Shown: positions 20,366 through 32,620, counted from the first letter of the stretch. The stretch is 64,000 nucleotides of DNA from Metellina segmentata (GCA_947359465.1 OX375876.1:68702998-68766997); one strand, 5' to 3'. Numbers and translations are program-made. Notes: generated from the letters alone by a model not told the origin.

Positions 20366-21189
20366 CCTATTGATGCTTTACACCAATAAATGTGGTTATA
20401 TAGTCATTCAGCGTGTTCTGTGGTAAAAGCAATATTTCACTTCTCGAAACTCTGGTACCATTGAGGTTAAACCAATTTTAGTTCAAGATAATTGGAAAAT
20501 AAATATCCTTTACGGAAACCACTGTGAGAATATTGCGTGTTTTATAAAATTTTCGAAGTTATATTAGTTTTCGAAGTACACTCTAGTTGGTTCTGGGTGA
20601 GAGGACGTTTCTCAAACTGTGAATTCCCTACTTCCGCCATTTCACCTTTGAGCAATTTTTCCACGAGACGCTTCGTTTACCTTCCGTAAACACGTACGGA
20701 AAATTTGCAGCCACCTAATCCGCGTTTATCTGAAACGTGATGTGGGACATAAAGTTTCGATTTTCTACTAAGTTCAATTTTCTCCCAACTGATTGCTGAA
20801 ATGTGCCACTTGGCGAACAGAAAATTCCAATCTATCCGAACGAAACTTGAGCTGTTGTAAAATGCACTAAAATTGTATTCACCTTCTGATCCTTGTGCAC
20901 ATTGAATAAAAGCGATCCTCTTTCCCATGTAGATTTATTTGACTCTTGATGACTAATACGACCTGTGAAATCAAGGTTCTTGATACATTATGTTCTCAAT
21001 AAATATACTGCCGTCGATCCTCTTTTTTAAGAACCTCTAATTGAAATACTAGCACGATTTCACTGTCCCGGCCATAAATCATAAAACATGTAATTATTTT
21101 CATTTCCGAACAAACAAGCATTTTAAATTTTTACACATTAAATTACCTTTAAGAAGTAAATACTATAGAGAGACGAGTCAGTCCGTATG
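20366..21189. other. Unassigned sequence
   Basis: A minus-strand ORF of 83 codons at 20677-20928 has balanced composition and runs into a potential splice donor ('aaggtaaac'), but no domain is recognisable. I do not call it a gene. Confidence 0.4.
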
Positions 21190-21330
21190 GTCATTCGAAG
21201 TAAGCAGAAATCTATTATGGGTATTATCAAGGCCTAAAATGTATTTTGGGTACTGTCAAGGCTCAAAATATATATTGGAAATTTTCAAGATCTGAAATAT
21301 ATTGTACTTTAGGCATTGTTAAAACCTAAA
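21190..21330. repeat. ~31-bp tandem repeat, about four copies
   Basis: Variants of 'gggtattatcaaggcctaaa' followed by 'atgtatttt' recur at about 21217, 21247, 21277 and 21312, the last two diverged. Confidence 0.75.
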
Positions 21331-21344
21331 ATATACATCTTTCC

Positions 21345-21470
21345 TCCGAAAATGCAACACCGTGAAGGAAACATCCAGGAACTCTGAAATTTGCACTATG
21401 TGATCATGGAAGGATATGAAGCGTAGCGTGTATGCAGATCAAGTACGCCATAAACGCAGTGAAATAAAAA
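21345..21470 (+). mobile_element. Solo Tc1-like terminal region (relic)
   Basis: 'aaaatgcaacaccgtgaagg' followed by 'aaacatccaggaactctgaa' resembles the terminal repeat of the Tc1 copy at 38091 ('aaaagtgcaacatcatgaag', 'gaatcatccgagtgaaatga'). No transposase follows. The assignment rests on this short similarity. Confidence 0.4.
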
Positions 21471-22799
21471 ACTAACAGATAATTAAATAATTTCATTTAA
21501 CGAACCATTTCCTGACTCTGAGAAGTTCGCCATAGCAAGCATCAATCGTAATATTAGGCTGCAAAATTGATCGTCGACTGAACTATCTATTTTTGAGAAT
21601 TAAATAATTTTCCACTTAAATATTAAACTTATTTTCAAGCTAGATGTAAGAGGTGGTTTATTGAGAATATTCAAAGATTAATTTACAGCTTGAACTATTA
21701 CAGTGCAGTTAGGTATTGATTGTAGTTGAGAGATATTAATTGTAGTGTAGTTTGATTGCTTTCGAATAAAACCAATTACTCTGTCCTCACTCTACGCAAT
21801 TCAAAGTTATACAGGCCCAAAGCTCGCCCAGCACAGTAAAATTTCAACATATTGACTCCTTACTCAGTAAGCCTGCTAACTCGATTTGAAGGTCTCATCA
21901 CGTACGAACATCATTCGTCCACACACAATGCTGTTTTAATCTTATGGGTATCTCTTCTACCATTTCTAGTTTTAAAATCATAAGACAAAATAGTTGTAAC
22001 GCTCGACTTCTAATGCATACCCACAGTACTATCTATCAGTACTGTTCCTATTTTAAAGATGTGTTCACGTCAAAAAAATTATTAGTTTACTAAAGTGTGT
22101 TTCGATTTAAAAACAGACACACTGCATAGTTGCCAAAATCAAAATAACCAAAAGTTTAACCTGCTCAAATGGTTCTAATAGAGATATACAAACATCAAAA
22201 TTGATATGAGCAATATGTTCGCTATTTCATATTTTAAAATTTGCATTTAATTTTTCTAGATATCAGTTCAATGATCATTTTATGTTACGTAGTATAATAA
22301 TCTGCTCGCGATTTTGGTGTTGCCTCAGTTTTCTACCTATGAATACATCTCCCGGCTTTTAGAAAATTTGGATTAAAAGTAAAACATGTGGTGATTCAAG
22401 TTTAGGAGATGATGGTCATTTTGTACAATTTTTTCTGAAATTTCCGCTTTATACATAATAATTCATAGTAGTAAATTGTGCTTGCAGTAGGGCACTTATG
22501 TGTAAAGCTTAATTACTTTTACCCCCTCGTTGAGATAACAATCACTCTAAAAGCACACTTTTCTGTCACTAAAAGCTATTAAGGATCCTCAAATACCTTT
22601 ATTCACATCTTTTATCAGTTAAATGATTTACTAATGGAAACAATGTATATGAAGATCAAGTAATGGATATTGTACTATCCGTTACTTGACGTCGTCTGTC
22701 TTGCGTTTTTCACGCAGCATGACCACATTGCGTCATAAATCAAACTAACAAACTTGACGAATATTTTATTTCTACTGTTCAAATACTCACCCATGATAC
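21471..22799. other. Unassigned AT-rich sequence
   Basis: No gene, RNA or transposon end recognised. Confidence 0.45.
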
Positions 22800-22849
22800 C
22801 TATCGGTGTGGTATGATGTGAGGGTATAAGGGAAAGAATACATGCATTA

Positions 22850-23072
22850 ATGGGGGGTGAGGGTTCCCACGGGCTGCAATTACACTAAGAATCCTTCTGG
22901 ACATACTTTCAACAAGGTTTTGATACACAGCTATGGGAATTTGTGTCCGTTCCTGCTGGAAGAATGTCTCCAGCTCAGCTATAGATTTCGAAAGTGGTTC
23001 CCTGGTCTCTAAGCGTCGCTCTAACTCGTCCCTCAAATGTTCTATGGGTTTTAGGTAGGGCGTCCGGTGCAT
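22850..23072 (-). pseudogene. Tc1-like transposase, C-terminal fragment
   Basis: On the minus strand the frame from 23072 reads LKPIEHLRDELERRLETREP, cognate to the N-P-I-E-H-L-W-D segment with the third catalytic Glu. It then gives ELETFFQQERTQIPIAVYQN and SMSRRILSVIAARG, cognate to the L..L..EW..IP and S-M-P-R-R..A-V-I-x-A-R-G segments. The usual Trp is Arg in LRDEL. Nothing upstream of the third catalytic residue remains, and no terminal repeat is attached. It is a 3' fragment about 75 codons long. Confidence 0.87.
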
Positions 23073-23268
23073 TATATTAGGGTAGTGTATATGTATATAT
23101 CATCTTAATTTCGACTTCCTTCATTAGAATTTTCATTGACGAAGTTCTGAAATCGTATTTGAAAAACCACACAAGTGACGTCACGTCCGTAATTCTTAAA
23201 GGAAATACATATCACCGCAGAAATATTACCACCGCCTTTATTTACCTTGACATAAAATGCCTCGTATA

Positions 23269-24830
23269 TCTATATAAATAAGAATGGAGTGTTTGTTTGT
23301 ACATTAAATATAATAACCATTTCAATTTTTCTATTCGTTCTGCCAAATCCACCTCTTGCGCATTTGGCGTCTCTCTGTTTGTCCGTATGTATATAATTGC
23401 CCTATACACGTCCACACGGTTTAGTGTATTTTCATAGAAATTTGCATACAGTGAGTACTTATCTTCATTTAAGGAATGAAATTGGTTGCAATAGTCTGTC
23501 TGTCCGTCTTTCTATATTCTCTATGTTCGATTTTGTGTTTGTGTGTTTATGCAGACATCACATGAATTTTATTCCAGATATTTATTTGCAATTTCTTTTA
23601 TTTTATACAATATCTATTAGTTTAGTGAATGCAATGTTAAACATTACTTTATTGTTATATTTAGATGCGCTTCATGCTAAAACACATGAGTAAGTATACT
23701 TAAATCAACCATAATTTGGTAGTCTGGAAAAATTGGAATGTATATTGAGTAATACGATTGCTTTGATTTCTTTACCAGAACTGATGAAAAAGCAATAATT
23801 ATACACAAAATTACTTTTTTTATAGAATTTTAGCTCTGATGCTTCGTTTATTTCGAGTCTTATTTTTGTTCTTTGCCCAATGTAAACGATTTCCGAATAT
23901 TTGGAACAGACGATATTTTTATACGAACGGGAATTAAACGGAAACTCGTGTTGGTTGATCGCGTGCAGTAATATTTTTTGCTTTCTTTTGCTCTGAATTA
24001 AGTTGGCATTTCAAAATTTTGTGCTCTTTTTAGCTGTAAGTTGTGGCAACTGCGAAATCAAGAGGTAAAAAGGAATCACAATTTAATATCTTTAGAACAA
24101 CTTTTCCCGACATCTTTTATTTTGTTTTATTTCGCTGCTTTCTTTTGTTTTCTGTTTTAAATATTTATTATTTTAATAAGTTTCTTTTTCATCACACGCC
24201 ACACCAATACAAAATATTCGACTTGAAGTGGCAGGTAAGTCAGAATAAAGAAAATTTTAAGTGTAATAATGCCATTCTTGAAAAAATAACGCCGTTATTA
24301 AAAGAATAATGCCGTTATTAAAAGAATAAAATTGTTTAAAAATCCGAACTAGAACTTTTCAAACATTCAAAAATTCTTTGTCATAATGACAGGAGTAGAT
24401 TGCGAAATACCACAATGTCGCATCCGGATGTAAGAGTGCCACAAGTAAACAAATATTGTTTTGTTGACTATGAGTGCGAGAGTCGTTTTTATTAATTGAG
24501 TTGAACTTGAATATAACTTAAGAAACGGAATTCCAAATCTCACTCAAAATCGTCTTTTGTAGTAGTAACCTTAGTGTAACCTTTCGTCAGTTTGTAGCTT
24601 TGTCATACAGCAAGGGTATGTGAAATGTATTACGTGAGTGGCATGTATGTATTACATGAATGCATGTGTATGAATTGTGTCCAAATTAATCTGTAGAAAT
24701 TATAAACATGGCGAAAGGTGTTAAAGCATTATTTTTTTCTACGAAAAACTTAAGTCATGATCTTATTTTGATCATCTCTTTAATCTACAATAAACCAAAT
24801 CAAACCGAGTAGGGTCGGGTATTTTGCTAG
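23269..24830 (+). mobile_element. Complete non-autonomous Helitron, copy 1
   Basis: It begins TCTATATAAATAAGAATGGA after an A (23268) and ends in GGGTATTTTGCTAG (24827-24830) before a T. A short stem ACCGA/TCGG(G)T lies just upstream of the end. These are the Helitron hallmarks: 5' TC, 3' CTAG with hairpin, insertion between A and T, no target duplication. It is homologous along most of its length to the minus-strand copy at 57883-59469, whose limits are independently fixed by an empty site. There is no Rep/helicase coding sequence. The 98-codon ORF at 23397 is AT-rich noncoding sequence that happens to be open. Confidence 0.92.
24266..24330 (+). repeat. ~20-bp tandem motif inside Helitron copy 1
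   Basis: 'aataacgccgttattaaaag' and 'aataatgccgttattaaaag' repeat head to tail. The reverse-complement equivalent 'aataacggcattattctttc' is present three times at 58390-58452 in copy 2, so it is a conserved piece of the family. Confidence 0.8.
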
Positions 24831-25427
24831 TAGAATAATATATACTATTTGATTACTCTGTGTAGTTCTATACATGACGTTACTTAAAATACAAATTAAA
24901 GATAAATATTTCAATGAAAAAGTAGCTACGGAAAGTTATCGTCTGCCATCCAAACCTAGTGGCGTTTTAAAAAAATTGGAATTCCTTCTGTTTCTTTCAC
25001 TTATTTATCATTTGCAGACTTTCGCACATGCTAACTCGTTTGTAGAAATAAGTTTGAATAATGAAGAACCATTAAAATAATGTACAGTGGTATTCGAATT
25101 TTTAATGAAGTTTGAATAATAAAGAACCATTTATATAATTAATTTATAGTGATAGCCTTAGTGATAATAGTAGCAATTATGTTCTTTAAATCTAATCATG
25201 GGATGCATCATTTAAACCCCTATTATTAATATTATGATAAAGTATCATAGAATCTAATGAGTTGCATATTATCTCCAAACTACTTGATAATTTATTCCTC
25301 AATGTATAGGAGAATAAGCTAACTAACTACAAGCAAATACTACTTGCCACGAAACTATTTTGTACCACCACTTGTAACCTAATCATGTTTTGTTGATTTG
25401 GATGAAACATTTAATAATATACAGTTA
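24831..25427. other. Unassigned spacer between two Helitrons
   Basis: AT-rich. 'tgaataatgaagaaccattaaaataatg' near 25057 is partly repeated near 25110. No gene recognised. Confidence 0.45.
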
Positions 25428-26078
25428 CTAGGGGACCTGCCCCCTGCTCGCTAACGCTCGCCAACCCCCGGAGGATTGCTTCGCAATCCTCATTGGTTCG
25501 CTGCTCGAACCTATGCTCGCTTCGCTCGCCTCAATGAAGACATGTGTCCTAGCAGAAGGGATTGTTTACAAATTATGTTACCAAAAAAATGTTTTTCAAA
25601 TCTAAATTTGCTGTATTACAGAACAAATATATACAGTATCTCTAAAATCAGAATTCAAATGAAAACTTTGTGCATATTTTGACTCGAAATGTGAGCGTTG
25701 CTTTGGAAATTGAATACCCAGCATGTTGTTTGTGTGTACATTTTCCCTGCACTCAAACTACTCACACTTTTTCATTGAGCTTGTTGCCGAAAGTTGTAGT
25801 GCAAGCGTCTTGTTGTGCTATAATTGTTGGCCCTGAAAAGGACCGTTTTTTAAATGGCCCTGAAAAGATCCTCCGCTTTCTTTGATTTCTATTATAAACT
25901 AACTACAACAGCTCATTTAAATTTCCTTTTTTTTTTCAATAAAATTTCATCCGATAACGCTATAAATTCAATCGATGCGCGAGACTTCGCTATAAACAAA
26001 GAATCGTACAGTGTTGCCAAAACGCGATTACAAATAACGTCTTTTATGCGTGCCACGTAAGAGAATTATATATATAGA
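25428..26078 (-). mobile_element. Complete small Helitron of the palindrome-rich type
   Basis: On the minus strand it starts TCTATATATATAATTCTCTT after an A and ends with CTAG (25431-25428) before a T, for 651 bp. The 3' end is GC-rich and palindromic, with GGGG/CCCC, GAGGATTGC-ttc-GCAATCCTC and GGTTCG/CGAACC stems. It is homologous to the end of the 4092-5638 element. There is no coding capacity for Rep/helicase. Confidence 0.82.
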
Positions 26079-26484
26079 TAAATTTATACATTCTTGCACG
26101 AAAAATCTTACTCTAGTTTTTTTAAATCATGTCCTATGTAAAATGTACAAATTTTACGAAGGAAGTACTATATGCTACCCAAAAAAGATAGATCTACCCA
26201 CTTACATTATTCTTGAAATTAGTGTTTTAAATCTCAATTAATTTAGAATTAGCTCTTTTAAGAATAGACTTTTAATTCCTTGATGATTGATCCATGAAAT
26301 GCATTTGTACTTTTCACATTATGTAAGGATTTAAACTATTATTCTGCAGTTTCTTATAGCGATTAGCATTTCAAAAATTTAGTCTTCCTTAGACTTGCTT
26401 GATTTTAGAACAAAAAAAATTCCTTTTAGAAGCATCGTAGCATAACTGCCATCCTATGGATATACTACCCTACAATAATGGACC
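26079..26484. other. Unassigned AT-rich sequence
   Basis: Nothing recognisable. Confidence 0.45.
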
Positions 26485-26735
26485 GGACACCAGAGGATTT
26501 GCAAAAAATCCGGCTACTTGTTTGGGGTGTTTATAGTGGTATGGACTGGGATCTTTTTATGTTGTTCCTCATAAATTGAACGCCGACGCCTTCATGAAAA
26601 TTTTAAATCATCAGATTCTTCCTACACTCTGGCAATTTTATGGAATGGACGAATGTTACTTCCAGGACGGACGACAACGCTCTATGTCATATTGCAGCCA
26701 CTGTCAAGCAGTGGCTGATGCAATAAACTAATAAC
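26485..26735 (+). pseudogene. Tc1-like transposase, central fragment
   Basis: Translation gives LVWGVYSGMDWDLFM (cognate to the V-W-G block after the first catalytic Asp), then in another frame KLNADAFMKILNHQILPTLW, and in a third a DDNALCHIAATVKQWL segment cognate to the Q-D-N-A-P-x-H block with the second catalytic Asp. A 4-bp duplication ('gacggacg') breaks the frame directly before this motif. Neither the DNA-binding part nor the third catalytic residue is present. Confidence 0.8.
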
Positions 26736-27102
26736 GAAATCCAAAGTAGATAATAATAGAGTCAAAACATAAAGAACAAATTCATTTTTTGTTGCTCTCC
26801 TGAAAAATGCAGCGACAATATCAATATTTCAGTTTTTCGCAACAGTGTATGTCCCGGAATTGTCTCATAGAAAGTAAGCAACCTTAAATGCAACGCAGAC
26901 AGTAGCTAGTTGAGTATACTGTATTCATAAGTGCTGAGTATACAGTATTTGAGAAACTAGCTGGTGTGTTGATACTTCAATAGGCTCATTGTGGCTTTTC
27001 TGGAAATTGAGAGAGCGGACTATCTAGCTAAAAAGGAGCCAAGGTTATCCAAAAATCCGTTGCTTTCCAACTGGTCTACCGCAGCCTTGTGTATTTTAAG
27101 GT
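26736..27102. other. Unassigned sequence
   Basis: No gene or repeat recognised. Confidence 0.4.
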
Positions 27103-27490
27103 ATCGCACTCTGGGGGAAAATGGGTTTGGTTAATAGAGTACCGAATGAAAACAGTATACTAATCGTAATTCTATTATATTTAATAACGTGGCAATATTT
27201 ATATGGCATGTAAACGAATTCATATCAAATGCTTACTACGAGATACACGAATAACTATCTTTAAAAAAATAAAGTTGAGCATTTTGAAATATCACACTCT
27301 GAAAAAAAAATTAAATCGGTAGATAGAATACACACCGGATGAAAACAGTAGTAAAATCGAAATTATATTATATTCAATAACGTGGTAATATTTAAAGGGC
27401 TTGTAAACAAATGTAAACGAATTCATATTAAATTAAAACTTCGAAAACCATGAATGACTGTCTTTAAAAATAAAAGTCAAGCAATGCATT
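27103..27490. repeat. ~190-bp tandem duplication
   Basis: 'atcgcactctgggggaaaa' (27103) matches 'atcacactctgaaaaaaaa' (27291), and 'aataacgtggcaatattta' (27183) matches 'aataacgtggtaatattta' (27376). Both copies end near 'tctttaaaaa' and 'gcattttaag'-like sequence. Confidence 0.83.
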
Positions 27491-30240
27491 TTAAGTTCTT
27501 GCAAGCCGGAAGAAAACCGATTTATTTGATCCAAAATGGCCCTTGAGGAGAGGGAGTAATTTTTTTCAATATCTAGTGATCATTATAAATTGAAAACATC
27601 CGTCTTTTCCTTAGCTGCGTAATTAATAAACATTTGTGGACCCTCTGGCTATTAAATAATTTCCCATACAGAGACAAAAAACTCCAACGTGCTGATTTAG
27701 TACCGAGGATATTTATTTACCAGCAGATTATAGTTTAGTAATATTATCCTGTAAAAAGTCAATATAAAGAGCATTTTTAAGATTTAATAGCTCCAGGAAA
27801 ATACTGTCGTATAAAAACTAGCTTATTAAAATGACAGAACTAATCAGTCGTTATATGCATGAGCATAGGTTTGATGGAGGCAGGGATTTCTTTTTCACGT
27901 CTGAGCATACGTAATTAGAGACTTTTCGTCAGTTAAGTTTCTTTCTCTTAAGTTAAATTACTCAACAATACAATTGCACAATGTTTGGCATCGTGATTTT
28001 GTCAGTATTTAAAGCACTGTTGTGTTATATTTAAATGTTTTTCAAAAGATACTTTGAAAAAAGAATTACTGATAATTGCCTATAAAGACGATAAAATATG
28101 TTAAAGAAAGGAAAACTGACTTTTCTGTGGTAAATAGTTATTGTTAATTTTTATTTTAATGTAGAAAATGCCACACAGCACATTGTTCCATAAATGCAAC
28201 ACACCAAGTCAGAATTTTCAAAATATGTGTTTCTTAGCTTTTCTAAACCAAAATGTGGTTATCTCTAGACGGACCGAAGAGAGAGAGAGTTAACATTTTT
28301 CTGTGCATTAAGATTCGCATTCTTGAAAAGCACACTTAGGGAGTATAATTTTCCCCTTCTTTTTCGCGGAACTATATGTTTTAACTTCGTGTGTTTCACT
28401 TGTAAACCGACAGTATTTATTTTAATTTTCTAAGTATATGTTTCTTACCTCTTTAGTTTTGATGCATATTATTGGAAAACACCAAGGTAAATCATAGACA
28501 GAACTCTTTAAGATTAGATTTTCTTCATGTTATAACAGTTTATTCTCCGACGGTATACAGCCTTATCAACCTTGTCGAGATTACGAGCAATTTATTTATG
28601 AGAAACAGAACTATATAAACAGGACATAAATGCAAGGGCATACCAAAAATGCAGATTACAATTGTCTGTTTCTGTATATGGTGCTTGGCACATTAAGAAG
28701 TGTTTTCTGTGAAGTAGACTTAGGTACAAGGTAAACTTGCTTACTACATGGTACAATATACAAGGAACCGTATATATTGTACCCTGCATAAAAAAATGTT
28801 TAGTAGAAAAACATACAAATGCCTTATCGAAAACAACATTTAATGTGACAACAGCGAGAAGGGATAACCAATTTTTACTTCCACATTCTACTTTTTCTGC
28901 CGTAAGTGCCCTTATCTTCCTTTTCAATAGAATGCACTGATATTTTTTCACAACAACCGCACCCCTACTAGTTCCAAGTACCCCGACGGCAGCATGTGAG
29001 AACTTAACGCGATTCTTTAAAGGAGTTGCAATGATGGGGTTTTCAGAAATTCTCATCACGAAAGAACTATTTTTCAGCCCTCACCTAGAAACAGTTTTCT
29101 CCCTACACCCACCCAATGTTGGAAGGGAGACAAAAATAAAAACAAATGCCAAAACCTTCCGAACAATCAGGATCGAGATTTCTTTCCAACTTTCCATGAT
29201 GTATGAGCACAGTTAGAAGTGTCTGCCTGCCTCCGCAGTGGTTTTTTTTTTATATCTTCTTGGCCCAAGCAACCATGGTCACACACTTTCTATTAGCCCT
29301 TGGGCTTCGCCATTGTCCAGCCGATATACAATAGACCCTTTCCACAATGGTCTTCCATGGCTATTTTTTTATCGGTAGACTTCTCCAGAGATAGCTGCGA
29401 ATTCTACACGAATTTCGTTTTTTCACCTCAGTCTCCGCTGCCGTCAATAAAAGTAACATAATCCCTGGATGAAATGGATGCTAGATAAGACGGATAAAGA
29501 AGTAAAGTTTCAGACACGGCCAGAGGAATGTAATCGCCCCCTGGTGGTCGAATTGATAAGGAAAAACTTTTTGTATGTATAGTACTTTATTTTAAGCCCC
29601 TTACTTTTCAGATAACAGCTTACATGTCTCTCTTTTTCATGCATTACTTTTCATCAGAATTTTAGAAAGTTCGGATGGAAAAAGAGATTATTGTTGGTGT
29701 ATGCAGTTAGCAAAAAACAATTTTTCCTTTAAGTGGGTTGTGAAAAAAAAATACTTCGTTTTTGAATGCTTTTAATTTTTTGTTTTAGCTAGGAGAGCAG
29801 ATTGATCTACAAAAAAAAATATGAATGGACTTGTACATTACTAGAGAAAAAGTTTAAGTCTACTGATTAAAGGTAGTTTCATTAGCCTGAGGCAGCAAAA
29901 AATGAGAAAACGTAAGTGGAAAATTGATGTATTGTTTTTCGAGTTCATCTATTGTTTTTGTTTTCAAAGAAATTCAATTAGAAAAATTGCTTTGTTTTTA
30001 TTGAAAATAAAAATAAACATTTTGTTAAAAATTAGGCCCTTTAGATTATTTTTCTTTGAAAAGGAATAATATAATGTTAATCACACACCCATTAACTTAA
30101 TTATAGTAAAAGTAATACACAGAAAATAATCTTTCCAGTCAAAACTTTGTTCAGAATCTGATATCTTAAAAATAGTCCATAAGCTCTAAAATTTATATCA
30201 AACATTACAACTCCTCCCTATTCGGTAATAAAACACATTT
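27491..30240. other. Unassigned sequence
   Basis: No transposon end or gene recognised. An imperfect hairpin at 28750-28783 ('ggtacaatatac' / 'gtatatattgtacc') and a 155-codon minus-strand ORF spanning it (28592-29059) are present, but the ORF shows no domain and such a length is not improbable here by chance. 29220-29560 is somewhat GC-richer without coding signal. Confidence 0.4.
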
Positions 30241-30242
30241 TA

Positions 30243-30702
30243 AGGCCCGGTGCCCACATCCGATTGTTCAACGTGAGGCGCTGCTGCGGCACCGAAGCCC
30301 AACTACTCACACATAACCGTGAAATGATGCAAGTACTAATTTCGCGCCATTTGCGATAAATATTCTCATCGAAGAAATATTATATTGATTTCGCTCACTT
30401 GATGAAAAAGAAGTATATTTTGAAACACGAAATAGGCGTTACTGCATACAACCATTTATTAATTATTATTTATATTCCATTTATTTATGAAAACAAGCTA
30501 CTTCAGAACGGAGACTCATGTGCGGCGACCGTGCGGCGCCGTGGGGAACTGCGGTACAAATTACACGCAAGTTGGACGTGCGTCGTCGCAGCAGTGTCGG
30601 AGGCATGTGTGCACTACTCCATTTGATCTAATGTATCTCAGACTGCACTTGCGTTGCGGCAGCGGCCCGCACGTAGGAAAACCATATGTGTGCACCGGGC
30701 CT
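30243..30702 (-). mobile_element. MITE with 'AGGCCCGGTGC' ends, copy 2
   Basis: Ends 'aggcccggtgcccacatccg' and '...gtgtgcaccgggcct' are inverted and flanked by TA at 30241-30242 and 30703-30704, a clean TA target duplication. The body is the reverse complement of 6607-7045 with substitutions and small indels. GC-rich arms surround an AT-rich centre. No transposase is encoded; the ORFs at 30399-30705 cross the arms and are not conserved as frames. Confidence 0.92.
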
Positions 30703-30704
30703 TA

Positions 30705-31324
30705 GTATCGATTATTGAAAGATCTCGTTGCACCTACAAAACTAAAAGGTAATTATTTTACTTTGTTCTAACTTCGAATTAACTTCGAAGTAAATTCAAA
30801 TTCGTGTATCCCGTCTTTCTTGGTGTTGACAATTTTGATCAAAAAGACTATCAGCTAACAAAAAGTATCATCTCTATATTGTTTTTAATTTCGAACTGAA
30901 AACTTCTTTTTACCAAATTTAGAATAAGAGTACAGTTTTATCACTTGTAGAACATTTTTACTATTCTCCAATTTCCGTCACATGCGATAGATAATTCCTT
31001 GTTTAACTTTCTAAGATTTCGGCTATTTTAATATCTACCTTCGTAATCCAAGACTTAGCAACATTAAGCACAAACAATTCCTATTACTTAAGAGAAAATC
31101 AAGTTCACTGCCTTAACTTCAGAAGACGCATTCTTAAAGATGTGCTGATTTAAAAATTTGATGTGTAATATATTTAGGATATTTAGATTATAATGATAGA
31201 ATAAAGGCAAATGGTCTTTCTAATCATAGAGTAAATGTTTTATTCACTAAACAACTAACGTTATTTACGTCAGCTAACATACGGACGTGTATATTTCTAA
31301 ATCAAAAAATACATTAGGTCAACT
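30705..31324. other. Unassigned AT-rich sequence
   Basis: 'aacttcgaattaacttcgaagtaaattc' near 30771 is a short internal repetition. Nothing else is recognised. Confidence 0.45.
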
Positions 31325-31465
31325 AACTTCGTTATCCAACCATGGTTCAAAATTACAAGGTGTTGTTATGGAATCTTTCCCTTCGGAATTGATCCCCGAA
31401 TCGTCAGAATAGCCACTTGTGTTTCTCTTGCGAGATGTACATTCAACTACCTCCTACCCCTAAAA
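31325..31465 (+). mobile_element. SINE tail fragment
   Basis: 'caaccatggttcaaaattac', 'gaatctttcccttcggaatt' and 'gccacttgtgtttctcttgc' match the tail of the 19877 copy. The tRNA-like head is missing. Confidence 0.8.
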
Positions 31466-31989
31466 ATCCACTTTTATTTCCATAATAATAAACACAGCCT
31501 AGATTATGCTCGATGCTATGTAAACGCAGCAACGAATGTTGTGAGGCCTCATAATCAAAGGCGCCACAATCTGGTTTTTCTTGTGATTACATCCAATAAC
31601 AAGAAAACGATAGAGTAATAACATCTGTATATATAGAGGAACAACACTTCTCTATACTCAATAAACATGTCCTATTCTATCAGATTTCTTGTTCTGTGTC
31701 CGGGAAATGGTATTTTTGGTATTTTAATTAACACTGAGCTGGAGCAAAACAACGGGCTATGTCCAAGAAATGGACCAGCTTATCAGGTATGGGCTCCTTT
31801 GTTTTACACTATGTTTACAGTTATTTCTTTATTCAAGACATTTCTGAATCTGTGTGAACTAGCAGGTCCAGTTTAAGTAGAAGCTTTGTCCTTGGTCACC
31901 TGTGTGCAACGGCCACAGATAAAACCATTTTTTTTTCAATTTGTATCATCGCAAGCACTTTGGGACCCATTAACGAATACCTGGTACGC
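31466..31989. other. Unassigned sequence
   Basis: Small ORFs at 31667-31876 and 31886-32101 are open but have no recognisable domain. A TATA-like 'tatatata' at 31628 precedes the first. I do not call a gene. Confidence 0.35.
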
Positions 31990-32620
31990 AAAATACCTTA
32001 ATTACATTTTCTGCTACCAGATGGCACGAGGGGTGTACTGCAGGGGTAGAATTACGACTCCATTCGATTGCCAAAGGACTCGTGGGGGCTCAATGATTTA
32101 ATTGCGGCACTTCTCCGGATTTAATGTTCCAAACATCCAACTGATAAACAGACTCTCGAATTTTAATTGGTGCACCCTCGTTCGCGTTTAATGAAGTAGA
32201 ACATCGTTTGTTTATGGCCCTGATTTCGCGGAACATTTCCGGAATTCAATTGAGGATAAAATTAAGTTGGACTTGAATGGAATGAAATCAAATGACTGGC
32301 TGAGGCGTATGGTAATTGTTGGGGAGGTGCACTGCCTGAGATAAGGGAGACAGGGTTTCTTTCATTTATTCCAATTGGTATCATGCCTTTCGAGCTGATG
32401 TTCCATTTCCGAGCGGAGATATCAATTCCGGTCTTTATTATGAACGTGGTGTCCCCGACACCGTATACATATGGCTGCTTTAAATGGTGCAGTGTATGTT
32501 GTTCGATGTTCTCGGAACAGGGAAGTAAAAAAGCGCAGTTAGCGATTTCTGTGAGAGTTATTTTGTGTTTGGTATTTCAATGTTTATGAATAAATTTGCT
32601 TTCTAATTAACTTCTGCGTT
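31990..32620. other. GC-richer, non-repetitive island
   Basis: This stretch lacks the A/T homopolymers of its surroundings and shows no resemblance to the repeats elsewhere in the window. It contains several homeodomain-like cores (TAATTA, CAATTA, TTTAAT) and no long frame with a recognisable domain. It could be conserved regulatory DNA or untranslated exon of a host gene. This is a composition-based suggestion only. Confidence 0.25.

Noticed and set aside
20677..20928. 83-codon minus-strand ORF with a potential splice donor as an exon
   Set aside because: Composition is plausible, but there is no recognisable domain and no acceptor signal, so I do not call it.
23397..23693. Helitron ORF shared with 59087-59494 as a real protein
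   Set aside because: The two Helitrons are similar at DNA level here, but indels shift the frames relative to each other and the peptides are low-complexity Phe/Val/Cys/Leu-rich. It looks noncoding.
28592..29059. 155-codon minus-strand ORF as a host gene
   Set aside because: No domain, signal or neighbouring gene structure. It crosses a hairpin at 28750-28783, and one or two frames of this length are expected by chance in 64 kb.
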